From Clostridia bacterium (GTDB taxonomy: Bacteria > Bacillota > Clostridia > Christensenellales > Aristaeellaceae), in assembly GCA_009776385.1 (NCBI GenBank), contig WRFT01000019.1:1-14085 (forward strand): a DNA stretch of 14,085 nucleotides, in the 5' to 3' direction. This document shows positions 1-7,278 of the stretch, one piece after another. Made by a program: the position numbers and the translations under genes. Below the pieces are notes generated by a model. The model made no database searches and was not told where the DNA came from. It was given only the letters and a program-made list of their open reading frames with translations. Every line of letters starts with the position of its first letter. Within the stretch, counting starts at the first letter, position 1.

Positions 1-306
1 GCCGCAGTCAAGGCCGATGATTTGACCTTCGGTTAAGACAGTCTCTTCCGAGGGAATGCCGTGAACTATCTGGTCATCAACGCTCGTGCACAGGCTCGCC
101 GGATAAGGGCCGCCGCGGTAACTGCGATAATTTAGAAACGAGGGAACCGCACCTTGTTGACGAATGAGGCGTTCCGCAAGCTCATCCAACGAAGCGGTCG
201 TGATTCCGGGACGAACGGCTTGCTTCACTTGTTGCAGGACTTCCCACAGCTTGGCGCCCGCAACGCTCATCGCCTCGATTTGCTGCGCGCTTTTAATATA
301 AATCAT
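1..306 (-). CDS. map: Methionine aminopeptidase, type I (N-terminal part; runs off the left edge)
   Basis: Removes the initiator methionine from nascent proteins as they leave the ribosome; a cytosolic metal-dependent peptidase. Only the first 102 residues are in the window. They begin MIYIKSAQQIEAM, contain the family segment TSVDDQIVHGIPS (residues 75-87) with the substrate-pocket His, and end at GLDCG, where the Asp is the expected first metal ligand; the remaining metal ligands lie outside. Its ATG overlaps the adk stop as ATGA (303-306), so translation is probably coupled to adk. The adk-map order after secY is standard in Firmicutes. Identification is firm; completeness of the gene cannot be judged. 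Confidence 0.96.
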   Translation of the reverse strand, partial: MIYIKSAQQIEAMSVAGAKLWEVLQQVKQAVRPGITTASLDELAERLIRQQGAVPSFLNYRSYRGGPYPASLCTSVDDQIVHGIPSEETVLTEGQIIGLDCG

Positions 307-926
307 ATACCCAGAGCGGCGCGGATCAACCCGAACGCCTCGTCGATATCTTTATCGCCGTCAATGGTTTTAAGCAGCCCTTTTTGGCTGTAGTACGCGA
401 TAAGGGGCGACGTTTGCGCGTGATACACACGCAGCCGGTTCAATACCGTTTCGGGTTTATCGTCTTCCCGCTGCGTGAGCTGCCCGCCGCAAACGGCGCA
501 GGCTTCCCCTGTCCGCAGTCGGTTGATATGATACGTTTCCCCGCACGCAACGCACACGCGCCGCCCGGAGAGCCTTGACACAAGCGCTTCATCGGATATT
601 TCAATGTTAATGACCGTGTCGATTGCTGCGACATCCTGAAGCGCTTCCGCTTGCGGAACCGTTCGCGGGAAGCCGTCCAGTACGAACCCCTCCGCGCAAT
701 CCGTCATAGCAAGTCTTTCGCGAACAATTTGAATAACGACCGCGTCCGGAACCAACTGCCCCGCGTCGATGAAGGCTTTTGCCTCTAGCCCGGTGCGTGT
801 TTTATCTTTTATGGCCTGCCTTAAAATGTCTCCGGTGGATACCTGCGGTATGCCCAGAATACGGCACATACGCGCAGCCTGCGTTCCTTTTCCCGCTCCG
901 GGCGGGCCTAAAAAAATCAAGTTCAC
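303..926 (-). CDS. adk: Adenylate kinase (zinc-LID type)
   Basis: Cytosolic enzyme interconverting ATP + AMP and 2 ADP. 207 aa. The P-loop GPPGAGKGT is at residues 7-15, the AMP-site region at about 30-60, and the DGFPRT motif at 84-89. The LID carries C125-x2-C128 and C143-x2-C146, the four-Cys zinc site typical of Gram-positive enzymes, followed by QREDD. The start is GTG at 924-926, fixed by the family N-terminus (xNLIFLGPPG). No clear Shine-Dalgarno precedes it: the bases just upstream form a GC-rich hairpin (927-963). The gene lies 67 bases after secY and overlaps map by four bases. The identification is certain; how its start is recognised is the only odd point. Confidence 0.98.
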   Translation of the reverse strand: MNLIFLGPPGAGKGTQAARMCRILGIPQVSTGDILRQAIKDKTRTGLEAKAFIDAGQLVPDAVVIQIVRERLAMTDCAEGFVLDGFPRTVPQAEALQDVAAIDTVINIEISDEALVSRLSGRRVCVACGETYHINRLRTGEACAVCGGQLTQREDDKPETVLNRLRVYHAQTSPLIAYYSQKGLLKTIDGDKDIDEAFGLIRAALGI

Positions 927-963
927 GCGGCGCCTGCTTTCATTGCATTCGGCAGGCAGCCGC
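927..963 (-). promoter_or_regulatory. GC-rich stem-loop flush against the adk GTG start
   Basis: In plus-strand terms GCGGC (927-931) and CCTGC (933-937) pair with GCAGG (952-956) and GCCGC (959-963), with 1- and 2-base internal mismatches and a 14-base loop. In the mRNA the 3' arm ends directly before the adk start codon, so folding would hide the place where a Shine-Dalgarno should be. No T-run follows, so it does not look like an intrinsic terminator. It may modulate adk translation relative to secY, or be a processing or stability element. The pairing is seen; the function is inference. Confidence 0.5.
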
Positions 964-993
964 GCGTATCAAGCCGGTTACACCGAGGATACA

Positions 994-2256
994 TTAGCGT
1001 GTAATCCCCTTGTGGTGATGACGCAGCAGTTCGTATTCGATTTGCCTGGATGTCTCTAATGCCACGGATACACCGATGAGCAAGGAAGACGCGGCAAACG
1101 GCATCGCTATCTTGAATTGCGCCGTCAACAACGTGGGGATAGTTGACAGAACGCCCAAGAAGAACGCCGTGAAGAGCGTCAGCCTTCGGTTGGAGCGGAT
1201 GAGCGCGTCCGCCGTTTGCTTGCCGCCGCGAACACCCGTAATTGTGCCGCCGTTCTTGGTGATGTTTTTTGCGACTTCTCTGTAATCGACGCCGATGGAG
1301 GAGTAGAAGAACGTAAAGCCGATGATCAGCAGGAAAGTGACCGCCAAATGAATTGGCGCCGCGCCTGCCATGTTCTGGCTCCACCAGTTCGTAATGTTTC
1401 CATTGGGCGAGGCCAACTGCATGATGGTACCGGGGAACGCGATAAATGAATACGCGAAGATAAGCGGCAGTACGCCCGAGGAGTTTACCTTTAACGGGAA
1501 CTGTGTGCTTTGCCCGCCCATCATTCGGTTGCCCACGACGCGTTTGGCGTAGTGGACATTGAACCGCCGTTCACCTTTGTCAACGAAGGTGACGACTACA
1601 ATCATGATGATTAATACGATGATAATCATGACCGGGTTCATCCACGTCACGGTTGAATCGGCGCTTAATGCGCCCCGGACACCGGAGGTGATGCCGTTGA
1701 ACAGGTTAGAAACAATGCCCGAGAAGATGAGCAGGGAAATGCCGTTGCCCACGCCGTTTTGCGTCACCCGCTCGCCCAGCCACATGGCAAGCGCCGTTCC
1801 TCCCGCCATGGACACACCCACCAGAACCAGGTTAAAAGCGCCCGGGTTAATCAACCGCATACTCGATACCAGGCCGATGGCCTGTACCGCCGCCAGAACG
1901 ATGGTGACATAGCGGGTGATGCTATTGATTTTCTTTTTGCCTTCTTCTCCCTGTTTTTGGAGGTTTTCCAGGTAGGGAATGGCAACGGTCAGCAGCTGCA
2001 TGATAATGGATGAGTTGATGTACGGCGTGATACCCATGGCCATGATGGTCATTTGGTTAAACGCGTTACCCGTCATCATGTTCATCATATCCAGCAAGGG
2101 CAGACTGGAACTGGTTTGATTGGCTAATTCCGCCATGTTGATACCCGGCGCGGGTACCACGCTGGCCAGCCGGTAGATAAGCAGCATCATCAGGGTATAC
2201 AGAACCTTCTTGCGTAAATCCCTTATCCGCCACATGCTGCGAAATGTTTCAAACAT
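994..2256 (-). CDS. secY: Protein translocase channel subunit SecY
   Basis: Pore-forming subunit of the SecYEG translocon in the cytoplasmic membrane. 420 aa, the normal family length, with about ten hydrophobic membrane segments. The first runs from about residue 17 and leads into SVVPAPGIN; then come the plug-side region and GERVTQNGVGNGISLLIF (161-178). QFPLKVNSSGVLPLIFA (252-268) is the conserved stretch before TM7. The cytosolic C5 loop is at about 325-350, and the C-terminus ends RQIEYELLRHHHKGITR. The ATG has its SD (GAGGTGA) inside the last codons of rplO, one base upstream of secY, implying coupled translation. The C5 loop reads GVRGGKQT where most homologues I recall have GIRPGxxT; the functionally important Arg is kept. 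Confidence 0.98.
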   Translation of the reverse strand: MFETFRSMWRIRDLRKKVLYTLMMLLIYRLASVVPAPGINMAELANQTSSSLPLLDMMNMMTGNAFNQMTIMAMGITPYINSSIIMQLLTVAIPYLENLQKQGEEGKKKINSITRYVTIVLAAVQAIGLVSSMRLINPGAFNLVLVGVSMAGGTALAMWLGERVTQNGVGNGISLLIFSGIVSNLFNGITSGVRGALSADSTVTWMNPVMIIIVLIIMIVVVTFVDKGERRFNVHYAKRVVGNRMMGGQSTQFPLKVNSSGVLPLIFAYSFIAFPGTIMQLASPNGNITNWWSQNMAGAAPIHLAVTFLLIIGFTFFYSSIGVDYREVAKNITKNGGTITGVRGGKQTADALIRSNRRLTLFTAFFLGVLSTIPTLLTAQFKIAMPFAASSLLIGVSVALETSRQIEYELLRHHHKGITR

Positions 2257-2257
2257 G

Positions 2258-2698
2258 CTATATCACCTCGGCTTTCCCGCCGGCTTCTTCTATCTTGCGC
2301 CTGGCGGTATCCGAAAATTTTGCCGCCTGTACGGTCAGCTTCTTGGTAAGGTCTCCGCCGCCTAAAACCTTCAGGCCTGCCAGCGGTTTGGTAACCACAC
2401 CCGCGTCTTTTAACGTAGCTAACGTAACCATGTCGCCGTCAGCAAACGCTTCAAGCCGTTCTACGTTGACAATGGTGTATTCCGTGCGGAATATATTCGT
2501 AAAACCCTTCTTGGGAACGCGGCGGATTAACGGCATTTGCCCGCCCTCAAAGCCGGGGCGTTTGCCCCCGCCCGAACGTGCCTTAGCTCCCTTATGCCCC
2601 TTGCCGGAGGTCTTACCCAACCCGGAACCCGTTCCCCGTCCGAGACGCTTAGGCGCTTTTACGGAACCCGCATCCGGCTTTAACTCGTGCAGTTTCAT
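2258..2698 (-). CDS. rplO: 50S ribosomal protein L15
   Basis: Late-assembling large-subunit protein. 146 aa, the usual length. The N-terminus MKLHELKPDAGS is followed by the basic Gly-rich extension with LGRGTGSGLGKTSGKGHKG (residues 19-37) and GKRPGFEGGQMPLIRR, both typical of L15, and then the globular domain ending GGKAEVI. The ATG is preceded by GGAGGG at good spacing, just after the rpmD stop. The final codons contain the SD for secY. No oddities seen. Confidence 0.98.
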   Translation of the reverse strand: MKLHELKPDAGSVKAPKRLGRGTGSGLGKTSGKGHKGAKARSGGGKRPGFEGGQMPLIRRVPKKGFTNIFRTEYTIVNVERLEAFADGDMVTLATLKDAGVVTKPLAGLKVLGGGDLTKKLTVQAAKFSDTARRKIEEAGGKAEVI

Positions 2699-2711
2699 CG
2701 GGGTTCCCTCC

Positions 2712-2891
2712 TTACTCGATTTCTTCTACTTTGAGCATGTGTTTCACGCGAAAGATCATGCCCCTTATGGAGGGCATATCGTCCTTCAGGACGGTTTGCC
2801 CAATCTTTTTTAACCCAAGCGCCGCAACGGTCTTCTTGTGGACGGGAAGGGAGGCAATCGGTGACTTGACAAGCGTCACTTTTAATTTCAT
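2712..2891 (-). CDS. rpmD: 50S ribosomal protein L30
   Basis: Small ferredoxin-fold large-subunit protein binding 23S rRNA. 59 aa, normal for bacterial L30. My translation begins MKLKVTLVKSPIASLP, continues through HKKTVAALGLKKIGQTV (residues 18-34) and ends MLKVEEIE. The HxxTVxALGLxKxxxTV pattern is the family hallmark. The ATG at 2889-2891 follows a perfect GAGGAGGT SD located just after the rpsE stop (2906-2908), and its TAA precedes the rplO SD. It sits in its standard place between rpsE and rplO. It is short enough to fall below common length cut-offs and be missed. Confidence 0.97.
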   Translation of the reverse strand: MKLKVTLVKSPIASLPVHKKTVAALGLKKIGQTVLKDDMPSIRGMIFRVKHMLKVEEIE

Positions 2892-2905
2892 CGCCCTATA
2901 CCTCC

Positions 2906-3403
2906 TCAGCCTAATATTTCTTCAACGGTCTTGCCGCGAAGCTTGGCGACCATTTCCGGGCTGCGCAGACGCGACAGGCCGTCAACCGTTGCCTTGACCG
3001 TATTGATTTTATTACTCGTTCCGAACGTCTTCGTCCGAATATCGCGAATGCCCGCAAGCTCCAACACGGCCCTGACCGCGCCGCCGGCAATAACGCCCGT
3101 TCCTTCAGGAGCGGGAACCAACAGCACCTTGCTGGTACCAAAGTAACCGCTTATCCCATGAGGAACGGTACGCCCGGAGAGCGGTACGTCTATCAGGCGC
3201 TTCTTCGCGTTTTCCACAGCCTTTCGGATAGCCTCGGGAATCTCTGTCGCCTTTCCCATGCCGGCGCCGACCCTTCCGGCCTCATCGCCTACTACCACCA
3301 GCGCGGAAAAGCGCATGTTCCGTCCGCCCTTCACGGTTTTTGAAACGCGGTTAACGGCTACCAGCTTCTCTTTAAACTCGCTGACCTGTTCGAAGCGTTG
3401 CAT
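2906..3403 (-). CDS. rpsE: 30S ribosomal protein S5
   Basis: Small-subunit protein near the mRNA entry and decoding centre, important for fidelity and the target region for spectinomycin resistance. 165 aa. The N-terminal dsRNA-binding-like domain contains VNRVSKTVKGGRNMRFSAL and VGAGMGKATEIPEAIRKA. The C-terminal domain contains APEGTGVIAGGAVRAVLE and ends LRGKTVEEILG, as in clostridial homologues. The ATG is preceded by GGGGGAG in the short gap after rplR. It sits between rplR and rpmD as expected. Confidence 0.98.
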   Translation of the reverse strand: MQRFEQVSEFKEKLVAVNRVSKTVKGGRNMRFSALVVVGDEAGRVGAGMGKATEIPEAIRKAVENAKKRLIDVPLSGRTVPHGISGYFGTSKVLLVPAPEGTGVIAGGAVRAVLELAGIRDIRTKTFGTSNKINTVKATVDGLSRLRSPEMVAKLRGKTVEEILG

Positions 3404-3422
3404 GCGTTATACTCCCCCTCAA

Positions 3423-3791
3423 TTAGAATTCAAGCCCGGCTTCACGAGCGCCGGCTGCCAGTTCCGCGACACGGCCCGTATAGATATACCCGCCGCGATC
3501 GTAAACGACTTTTTTAACGCCGGCTTGAAGCGCGCGATCGGCAACCAGTTTCCCCACTTTTTTAGCGGCGTCTTTTTTATTAAGCCCGCTCAACTCTCCC
3601 TTGAGTTCCGGATCTAAAGTGGAGGCGGAAACAAGCGTATGCCCGGCCTTATCGTCTATCACCTGGGCATAGATGTGTTTTAAGCTCCTGAAAACACACA
3701 GGCGCGGCAACTGGGAGGTGCCGCTGATCTTTTTTCGCACGCGCGTGTGGCGAACGACGCGCTCCTTGTTACGGTCACGTTTAACGAACAT
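3423..3791 (-). CDS. rplR: 50S ribosomal protein L18
   Basis: 5S rRNA-binding protein of the central protuberance, working with L5. 122 aa. A basic N-terminus (FVKRDRNKERVVRHTRVRKK) is followed by PRLCVFRSLKHIYAQVIDD (residues 29-47) and the conserved C-terminal VVYDRGGYIYTGRVAELA. The ATG has an AAGGGAG SD. It is located between rplF and rpsE, the universal spc order. Nothing unusual. Confidence 0.98.
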   Translation of the reverse strand: MFVKRDRNKERVVRHTRVRKKISGTSQLPRLCVFRSLKHIYAQVIDDKAGHTLVSASTLDPELKGELSGLNKKDAAKKVGKLVADRALQAGVKKVVYDRGGYIYTGRVAELAAGAREAGLEF

Positions 3792-3809
3792 GCGCAGTTA
3801 CTCCCTTTC

Positions 3810-4352
3810 TTAACTCTTGCCCGCCTTGCCTTCCTTACGGCGAATGCGTTCTTTACTATACCTGATGCCCTTGCCCAGATAAGGCTCGGGCTTCCGTATC
3901 GCGCGGATATCTGCGGCCAAATTACCGACCTGCTGCTTGGAAATCCCGCGGACGATGATATGCGTGGCCGTGGGAGTTTCAAAGGTGATGTTCTCCGGCG
4001 CTTCCATGACGACAGGATGCGAAAAACCAATATTAATGGTTAATTTGCTCCCATCCGCCTGCGCCCGGTAACCCGTGCCGACCAGCTCTAAATCCTTGCT
4101 GAACCCATCGGTCACGCCGACGACCATATTGTTGACGAGGCTGCGGTAAAGGCCGTGCATCGCCTTTTGCGCTTTTAAGTCCCCGGGGCGTTCGAGGGTG
4201 AGGATATCACCATCTTGCCGGACGGCGATACCGCCGCCTACCCATTGGGACAGGGTTCCTTTCGGGCCTTTTACCGTTACGGTATTATCTTGGCCGACTG
4301 TGACCGTCACGCCCGCCGGGACGGTAATCGGAAGTTTTCCGATACGAGACAT
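3810..4352 (-). CDS. rplF: 50S ribosomal protein L6
   Basis: Large-subunit protein near the factor-binding site, contacting 23S rRNA close to the sarcin-ricin loop. 180 aa with the two tandem L6 domains. It opens MSRIGKLPITVPAGVTV, and the second domain carries the conserved GYRAQADGSKLTINIGFSHP and the C-terminal PEPYLGKGIRYSKERIRRK signature. The ATG has GGAGGT seven bases upstream. It sits between rpsH and rplR. Confidence 0.98.
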   Translation of the reverse strand: MSRIGKLPITVPAGVTVTVGQDNTVTVKGPKGTLSQWVGGGIAVRQDGDILTLERPGDLKAQKAMHGLYRSLVNNMVVGVTDGFSKDLELVGTGYRAQADGSKLTINIGFSHPVVMEAPENITFETPTATHIIVRGISKQQVGNLAADIRAIRKPEPYLGKGIRYSKERIRRKEGKAGKS

Positions 4353-4377
4353 ACTTGCACCTCCAAAGACGTGTTGC

Positions 4378-4779
4378 TTACCAGATATACGCTAGGACTT
4401 CGCCGCCCACCGACGCCGCGCGCGCCTGCTTGTCCGTCATCAGGCCCTTCGGCGTACTGATGATGGCTACGCCCAGGCCGCCCAGCACCTTGGGAAGCTG
4501 TTCGCAGCGCGCGTAAACGCGCAGCCCGGGCCGGGATACCCGTTTGAGTCCCGCGATGACAGGCTGCTGCTTGCCGTTTACATATTTTAAAGCGATCTTT
4601 ATGCTTCCTTGCGGGCCATCCTTAACAAAATCGACCGATTTAACATAGCCTTCAGCCTGTAATATTTTAGCAATGGCCTTTTTAATATTGGACGCGGGCA
4701 TGACAACCATATCATGCTTGGCCACCTGCGCGTTGCGGATACGGGCTAACATATCGGCAATAGGATCGTTGACAATCAT
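4378..4779 (-). CDS. rpsH: 30S ribosomal protein S8
   Basis: Primary 16S rRNA-binding protein of the central domain; in E. coli it is also the translational repressor of the spc operon. 133 aa from the chosen ATG (4777-4779), which matches the family N-terminus (MIVNDPIADMLARIRNA) and has a GGAGGT SD six bases away (4786-4791). An open frame extends 41 codons further upstream, but that part lies over rpsN and the SD and resembles nothing in S8. The C-terminus GGEVLAYIW is the classical S8 end. I did not identify an S8 operator in this operon. Confidence 0.98.
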   Translation of the reverse strand: MIVNDPIADMLARIRNAQVAKHDMVVMPASNIKKAIAKILQAEGYVKSVDFVKDGPQGSIKIALKYVNGKQQPVIAGLKRVSRPGLRVYARCEQLPKVLGGLGVAIISTPKGLMTDKQARAASVGGEVLAYIW

Positions 4780-4807
4780 GGTGGGACCTCCTTCCGTTCT
4801 CTCCCGC

Positions 4808-4993
4808 TTACCAGCTGGCCTTACGAACACCGGGAATATGACCGGCGTAGGCCAACTCCCTGAAACAAATACGGCAAACACCATACCTGCGAAGCACCGC
4901 ATGCGGACGCCCGCACAAGCGGCACCGTGTATAGGCGCGGGTGGAATACTTGGGCTTTCTTTGTTGCTTTAGAATCATGCTGGTCTTAGCCAC
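4808..4993 (-). CDS. rpsN: 30S ribosomal protein S14, zinc-binding (type Z)
   Basis: Small-subunit head protein. The 61-aa form is the short, zinc-dependent S14, with C24-x2-C27 and C40-x2-C43 coordinating Zn(II). The flanking motifs TRCRLCGRPHAVLRRYGVC and FRELAYAGHIPGVRKASW are diagnostic. The start is GTG (4991-4993) with an AGGAGG SD upstream and the family-typical second residues AKTSM. It sits between rplE and rpsH. A zinc-free paralogue (type C- S14), which some Firmicutes keep elsewhere for zinc starvation, is not in this window. Confidence 0.98.
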   Translation of the reverse strand: MAKTSMILKQQRKPKYSTRAYTRCRLCGRPHAVLRRYGVCRICFRELAYAGHIPGVRKASW

Positions 4994-5013
4994 TTGACTT
5001 TCTCCTCCTCACC

Positions 5014-5556
5014 TTACTGCGCGAACGGCATGCCCAGCGCGCGTAACAGTTCCATGCATTCCTCGTCGGTCTTAGCGGTAGTCACAAAAATCATTTCCAT
5101 ACCGCGGACCTTATCGACCTTGTCATACTCTATTTCCGGGAAGAGAAGCTGCTCTCGAATACCCAGCGAATAATTACCCCTACCGTCAAAGGCCTTGACG
5201 GACACACCGCGGAAGTCCCTCACGCGGGGCAGCGCGATGTTGAAAAGCTTGTCTACGAACTCCTCCATGCGCACACCGCGAAGCGTTACCTTCGCGCCCA
5301 CGGACATACCCTGACGGAGTTTGAAGTTCGCGACGCTCTTCTTCGCCTTGGTTACCACGGGTTTTTGGCCCGCGATTGTCTCCAGCTCCTTCACAGCGGT
5401 CTCCAGCGCCTTGGCGTTGTCTTTACAGTCGCCCAAGCCCATGTTGATGACAACCTTGTCCAGTTTGGGTACTTGAAAAATGTTGCCGTAGCTAAACTTC
5501 TGCATCAGGGCCGGTACAGCCTCAGACAGATATTTTTCCTTAATACGCGTCGCCAT
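5014..5556 (-). CDS. rplE: 50S ribosomal protein L5
   Basis: 5S rRNA-binding protein of the central protuberance that contacts P-site tRNA and bridges to the 30S subunit. 180 aa, normal length. It contains PKLDKVVINMGLGDCKDNAK (residues 30-49), TKAKKSVANFKLRQGMSVG and the C-terminal DEECMELLRALGMPF, all typical L5 motifs. The ATG is preceded by GGGAGGG. It lies between rplX and rpsN in the standard order. Confidence 0.98.
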   Translation of the reverse strand: MATRIKEKYLSEAVPALMQKFSYGNIFQVPKLDKVVINMGLGDCKDNAKALETAVKELETIAGQKPVVTKAKKSVANFKLRQGMSVGAKVTLRGVRMEEFVDKLFNIALPRVRDFRGVSVKAFDGRGNYSLGIREQLLFPEIEYDKVDKVRGMEMIFVTTAKTDEECMELLRALGMPFAQ

Positions 5557-5573
5557 GTGCTGTTCCCTCCCTT

Positions 5574-5909
5574 TTATTCAATATCCGCGCCGCATTTTTT
5601 GCATACGCGGGTCATTTCGCGCTTTTTTGTTCTGCCGCCCTCATCGATATAGGTTACTTTGTGGGATACACGGGTCGCCTTACCGCATTTGGGGCAAACC
5701 AACATGACATTGGAAGCGTCGATGGCGGCTTCCATGTGCAGGATTCCGCCTTTTTCACCTTGCGCCCTGGCTTTTTGATGCTTGGTGATGACGGCGACGC
5801 CCTCTACAATAACCCTTCCGGTCTTCGGGTAGGCAGTGAGTATTTTTCCTTTTTTGCCTTTATCCTTGCCGGAGATAACGACAACCAGATCTTTAGTGTG
5901 TACGTGCAT
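5574..5909 (-). CDS. rplX: 50S ribosomal protein L24 with a four-cysteine C-terminal site
   Basis: Assembly-initiator protein near the exit tunnel, binding 5' 23S rRNA. 111 aa. The N-terminal KOW motif (KDLVVVISGKDKGKKGKI, residues 6-23) is clear. The C-terminal half carries C72-x2-C75 and C103-x2-C106 (CPKCGKATRV and CKKCGADIE), a pair of CxxC knuckles found in many but not all bacterial L24 proteins and likely to bind zinc. The ATG follows a GAGGAGG SD that begins at the rplN stop. With S14 and adenylate kinase it makes three likely zinc proteins in this operon. Confidence 0.97.
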   Translation of the reverse strand: MHVHTKDLVVVISGKDKGKKGKILTAYPKTGRVIVEGVAVITKHQKARAQGEKGGILHMEAAIDASNVMLVCPKCGKATRVSHKVTYIDEGGRTKKREMTRVCKKCGADIE

Positions 5910-5925
5910 ATCGATTCGCGCCTCC

Positions 5926-6294
5926 TCAAAGAACTTCCGGCGCCAGCGAGATGATTTTCATAAAATCTTTCTCGCGCAGCTCGCGGGCTACGGGGCCAAA
6001 GATACGGGTCCCGCGGGGCATTTTCGCGTCCGTAATAATCACGGCGGCGTTGTCGTCAAAACGGATATAGCTGCCGTCCGGACGCCTCCGCTGCTTTCGG
6101 ACCCTGACGATTACAGCCTTCACAACATCGCCCTTCTTGACCGCGCTGCCCGGAGCGGCTGCCTTCACGCTGGCCACAATGATATCCCCGATGGAACCAT
6201 CGCGGCGGAACGAACCGCCCAAAACACGGATACACATAATTTCTTTAGCGCCGGAATTATCGGCGACCTTCAGTCGTGATTGCGGTTGAATCAT
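5926..6294 (-). CDS. rplN: 50S ribosomal protein L14
   Basis: Large-subunit interface protein contributing to bridges with 16S rRNA and the binding site of the silencing factor RsfS. 122 aa, the invariant family length. It opens MIQPQSRLKVADNSGAKEIM and carries GDIIVASVKAAAPGSAVKKG and KMPRGTRIFGPVARELRE, both signature stretches. The ATG has a GGAGGG SD. It is the first gene of the classical spc block and is here fused transcriptionally to the S10 block. Confidence 0.98.
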   Translation of the reverse strand: MIQPQSRLKVADNSGAKEIMCIRVLGGSFRRDGSIGDIIVASVKAAAPGSAVKKGDVVKAVIVRVRKQRRRPDGSYIRFDDNAAVIITDAKMPRGTRIFGPVARELREKDFMKIISLAPEVL

Positions 6295-6323
6295 TAGGGT
6301 TCCCTCCTTATTCGGCGGCTTCG

Positions 6324-6587
6324 TTACTTAGCTTTTTCGATAATCTCAACCAGCCGCCAACGCTTTGTCGCGCTGAGCGGGCGCGTTTCCATCACGCGCA
6401 CGGTATCCCCGATACCGCATTCATTTCGCTCATCATGCGCCTTCAGCTTGCTGGACTGATTCATAATCTTCCCATACAGCGGGTGACGCACGCGGGTCTT
6501 GATTTGAACGGTAATCGTCTTGTCCATTTTATCTGATATAACCACGCCGATTCTCGTTTTTTGGATGCCTCTCTTTTCGTCGGTCAT
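6324..6587 (-). CDS. rpsQ: 30S ribosomal protein S17
   Basis: Primary 16S rRNA-binding OB-fold protein of the 5' domain. 87 aa. RIGVVISDKMDKTITVQIKT (residues 12-31), RHPLYGKIM and ETRPLSATKRWRLVEI are typical. The ATG gives a family-like N-terminus (MTDEKRGIQKT), but the best SD (AAAGGGG, upstream of 6600) is about 12-13 bases away. A CTG two codons upstream would have better spacing, so the exact start is slightly uncertain by two residues. It lies between rpmC and rplN. Confidence 0.97.
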   Translation of the reverse strand: MTDEKRGIQKTRIGVVISDKMDKTITVQIKTRVRHPLYGKIMNQSSKLKAHDERNECGIGDTVRVMETRPLSATKRWRLVEIIEKAK

Positions 6588-6616
6588 CTTCAGCCGCTGC
6601 CCCTTTCGTGTCTGTG

Positions 6617-6814
6617 TTAAGCCTGCCGGATTTCCATCTGGCGGCGTACGGTTTTCGCGCGGGCGATATCGCGCCTCACGTCGGATATCTGCATGGTGTT
6701 TTGCAGCTGCCCGGTGGCTAACTGGAAGCGCAGATTAAAGAGTTCCTTTTTGAGTTCCTTGACTTTTTCGTCTATCTGTTCAAGGGACATGGTTGCAAAT
6801 TCAGCGGCCTTCAT
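6617..6814 (-). CDS. rpmC: 50S ribosomal protein L29
   Basis: Small helical protein at the tunnel exit next to L23, part of the docking platform for trigger factor, SRP and SecY. 65 aa. The pattern MSLEQIDEKVKELKKELFNL (residues 9-28) followed by RFQLATGQLQNT and DVRRDIARAKTV is unmistakable. The ATG starts two bases after the rplP stop, with GGTGA inside the rplP end as its SD, so translation is probably coupled. A start at Met9 is possible, but homologues usually carry the MKAxE leader. Confidence 0.97.
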   Translation of the reverse strand: MKAAEFATMSLEQIDEKVKELKKELFNLRFQLATGQLQNTMQISDVRRDIARAKTVRRQMEIRQA

Positions 6815-6816
6815 CC

Positions 6817-7275
6817 CTAATCACCACCCGCTTCGATTATTTCCGGTACAAGCACGGCGCTTTTTTCGGCTTCGCGCGCCATAAACTTCGTTTTTAGCGG
6901 CAGTTTATGCGATGCTAAACGCAGCGCTTCATGGGCGATTTCCTGTGAGACGCCTTTTATTTCAAAAAGCACCCGGCCGGGTTTTACCACGGCAACCCAG
7001 TACTCCGGCGAGCCCTTGCCCGAACCCATCCGTGTTTCGGCGGGTTTTTCCGTGACGGGCTTGTCCGGGAAAATTTTAATCCACACCTGCCCGCCGCGTT
7101 TGGTATAACGGGTCAGGGCGATACGCGCAGCCTCTATTTGCTGAGACGTAATCCACGATGGCTCCGCGGCAACCAAGCCATAATCGCCGTAAGCTAAGAA
7201 ATTACCGCGTTGCGCTTTTCCCTTCATGCGGCCGCGGAAAACACGGCGGTGTTTCACTCTCTTTGGCATCAGCAT
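6817..7275 (-). CDS. rplP: 50S ribosomal protein L16
   Basis: Large-subunit protein near the A-site tRNA and peptidyl transferase centre, required for late 50S maturation. 152 aa. The N-terminus MLMPKRVKHRR matches the MLxPKRVK start of B. subtilis-type L16, so the first ATG is used. WITSQQIEAARIALTRY, KRGGQVWIKIFPDKP and RMGSGKGSPEYWVAVVKPG are diagnostic. The C-terminal tail beyond KLPLKTKF is somewhat longer than in B. subtilis. The SD GGAGGT lies in the final codons of rpsC, three bases upstream. Confidence 0.98.
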   Translation of the reverse strand: MLMPKRVKHRRVFRGRMKGKAQRGNFLAYGDYGLVAAEPSWITSQQIEAARIALTRYTKRGGQVWIKIFPDKPVTEKPAETRMGSGKGSPEYWVAVVKPGRVLFEIKGVSQEIAHEALRLASHKLPLKTKFMAREAEKSAVLVPEIIEAGGD

Positions 7276-7278
7276 GGG

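Noticed and set aside
923..943. Hexapeptide frame (MKAGAA) ending in GTGA over the adk start
   Set aside because: It could in principle couple to adk, but it has no SD of its own and is too short to distinguish from chance.
2244..2813. A 189-codon plus-strand frame opposite rplO
   Set aside because: It is antisense to a certain ribosomal protein gene, has no SD, and its Pro/Arg-rich product is what an antisense frame of a Gly/Lys-rich protein gives.
4780..4902. 41-codon upstream extension of rpsH
   Set aside because: Overlaps rpsN coding sequence and the rpsH SD, and bears no resemblance to S8.
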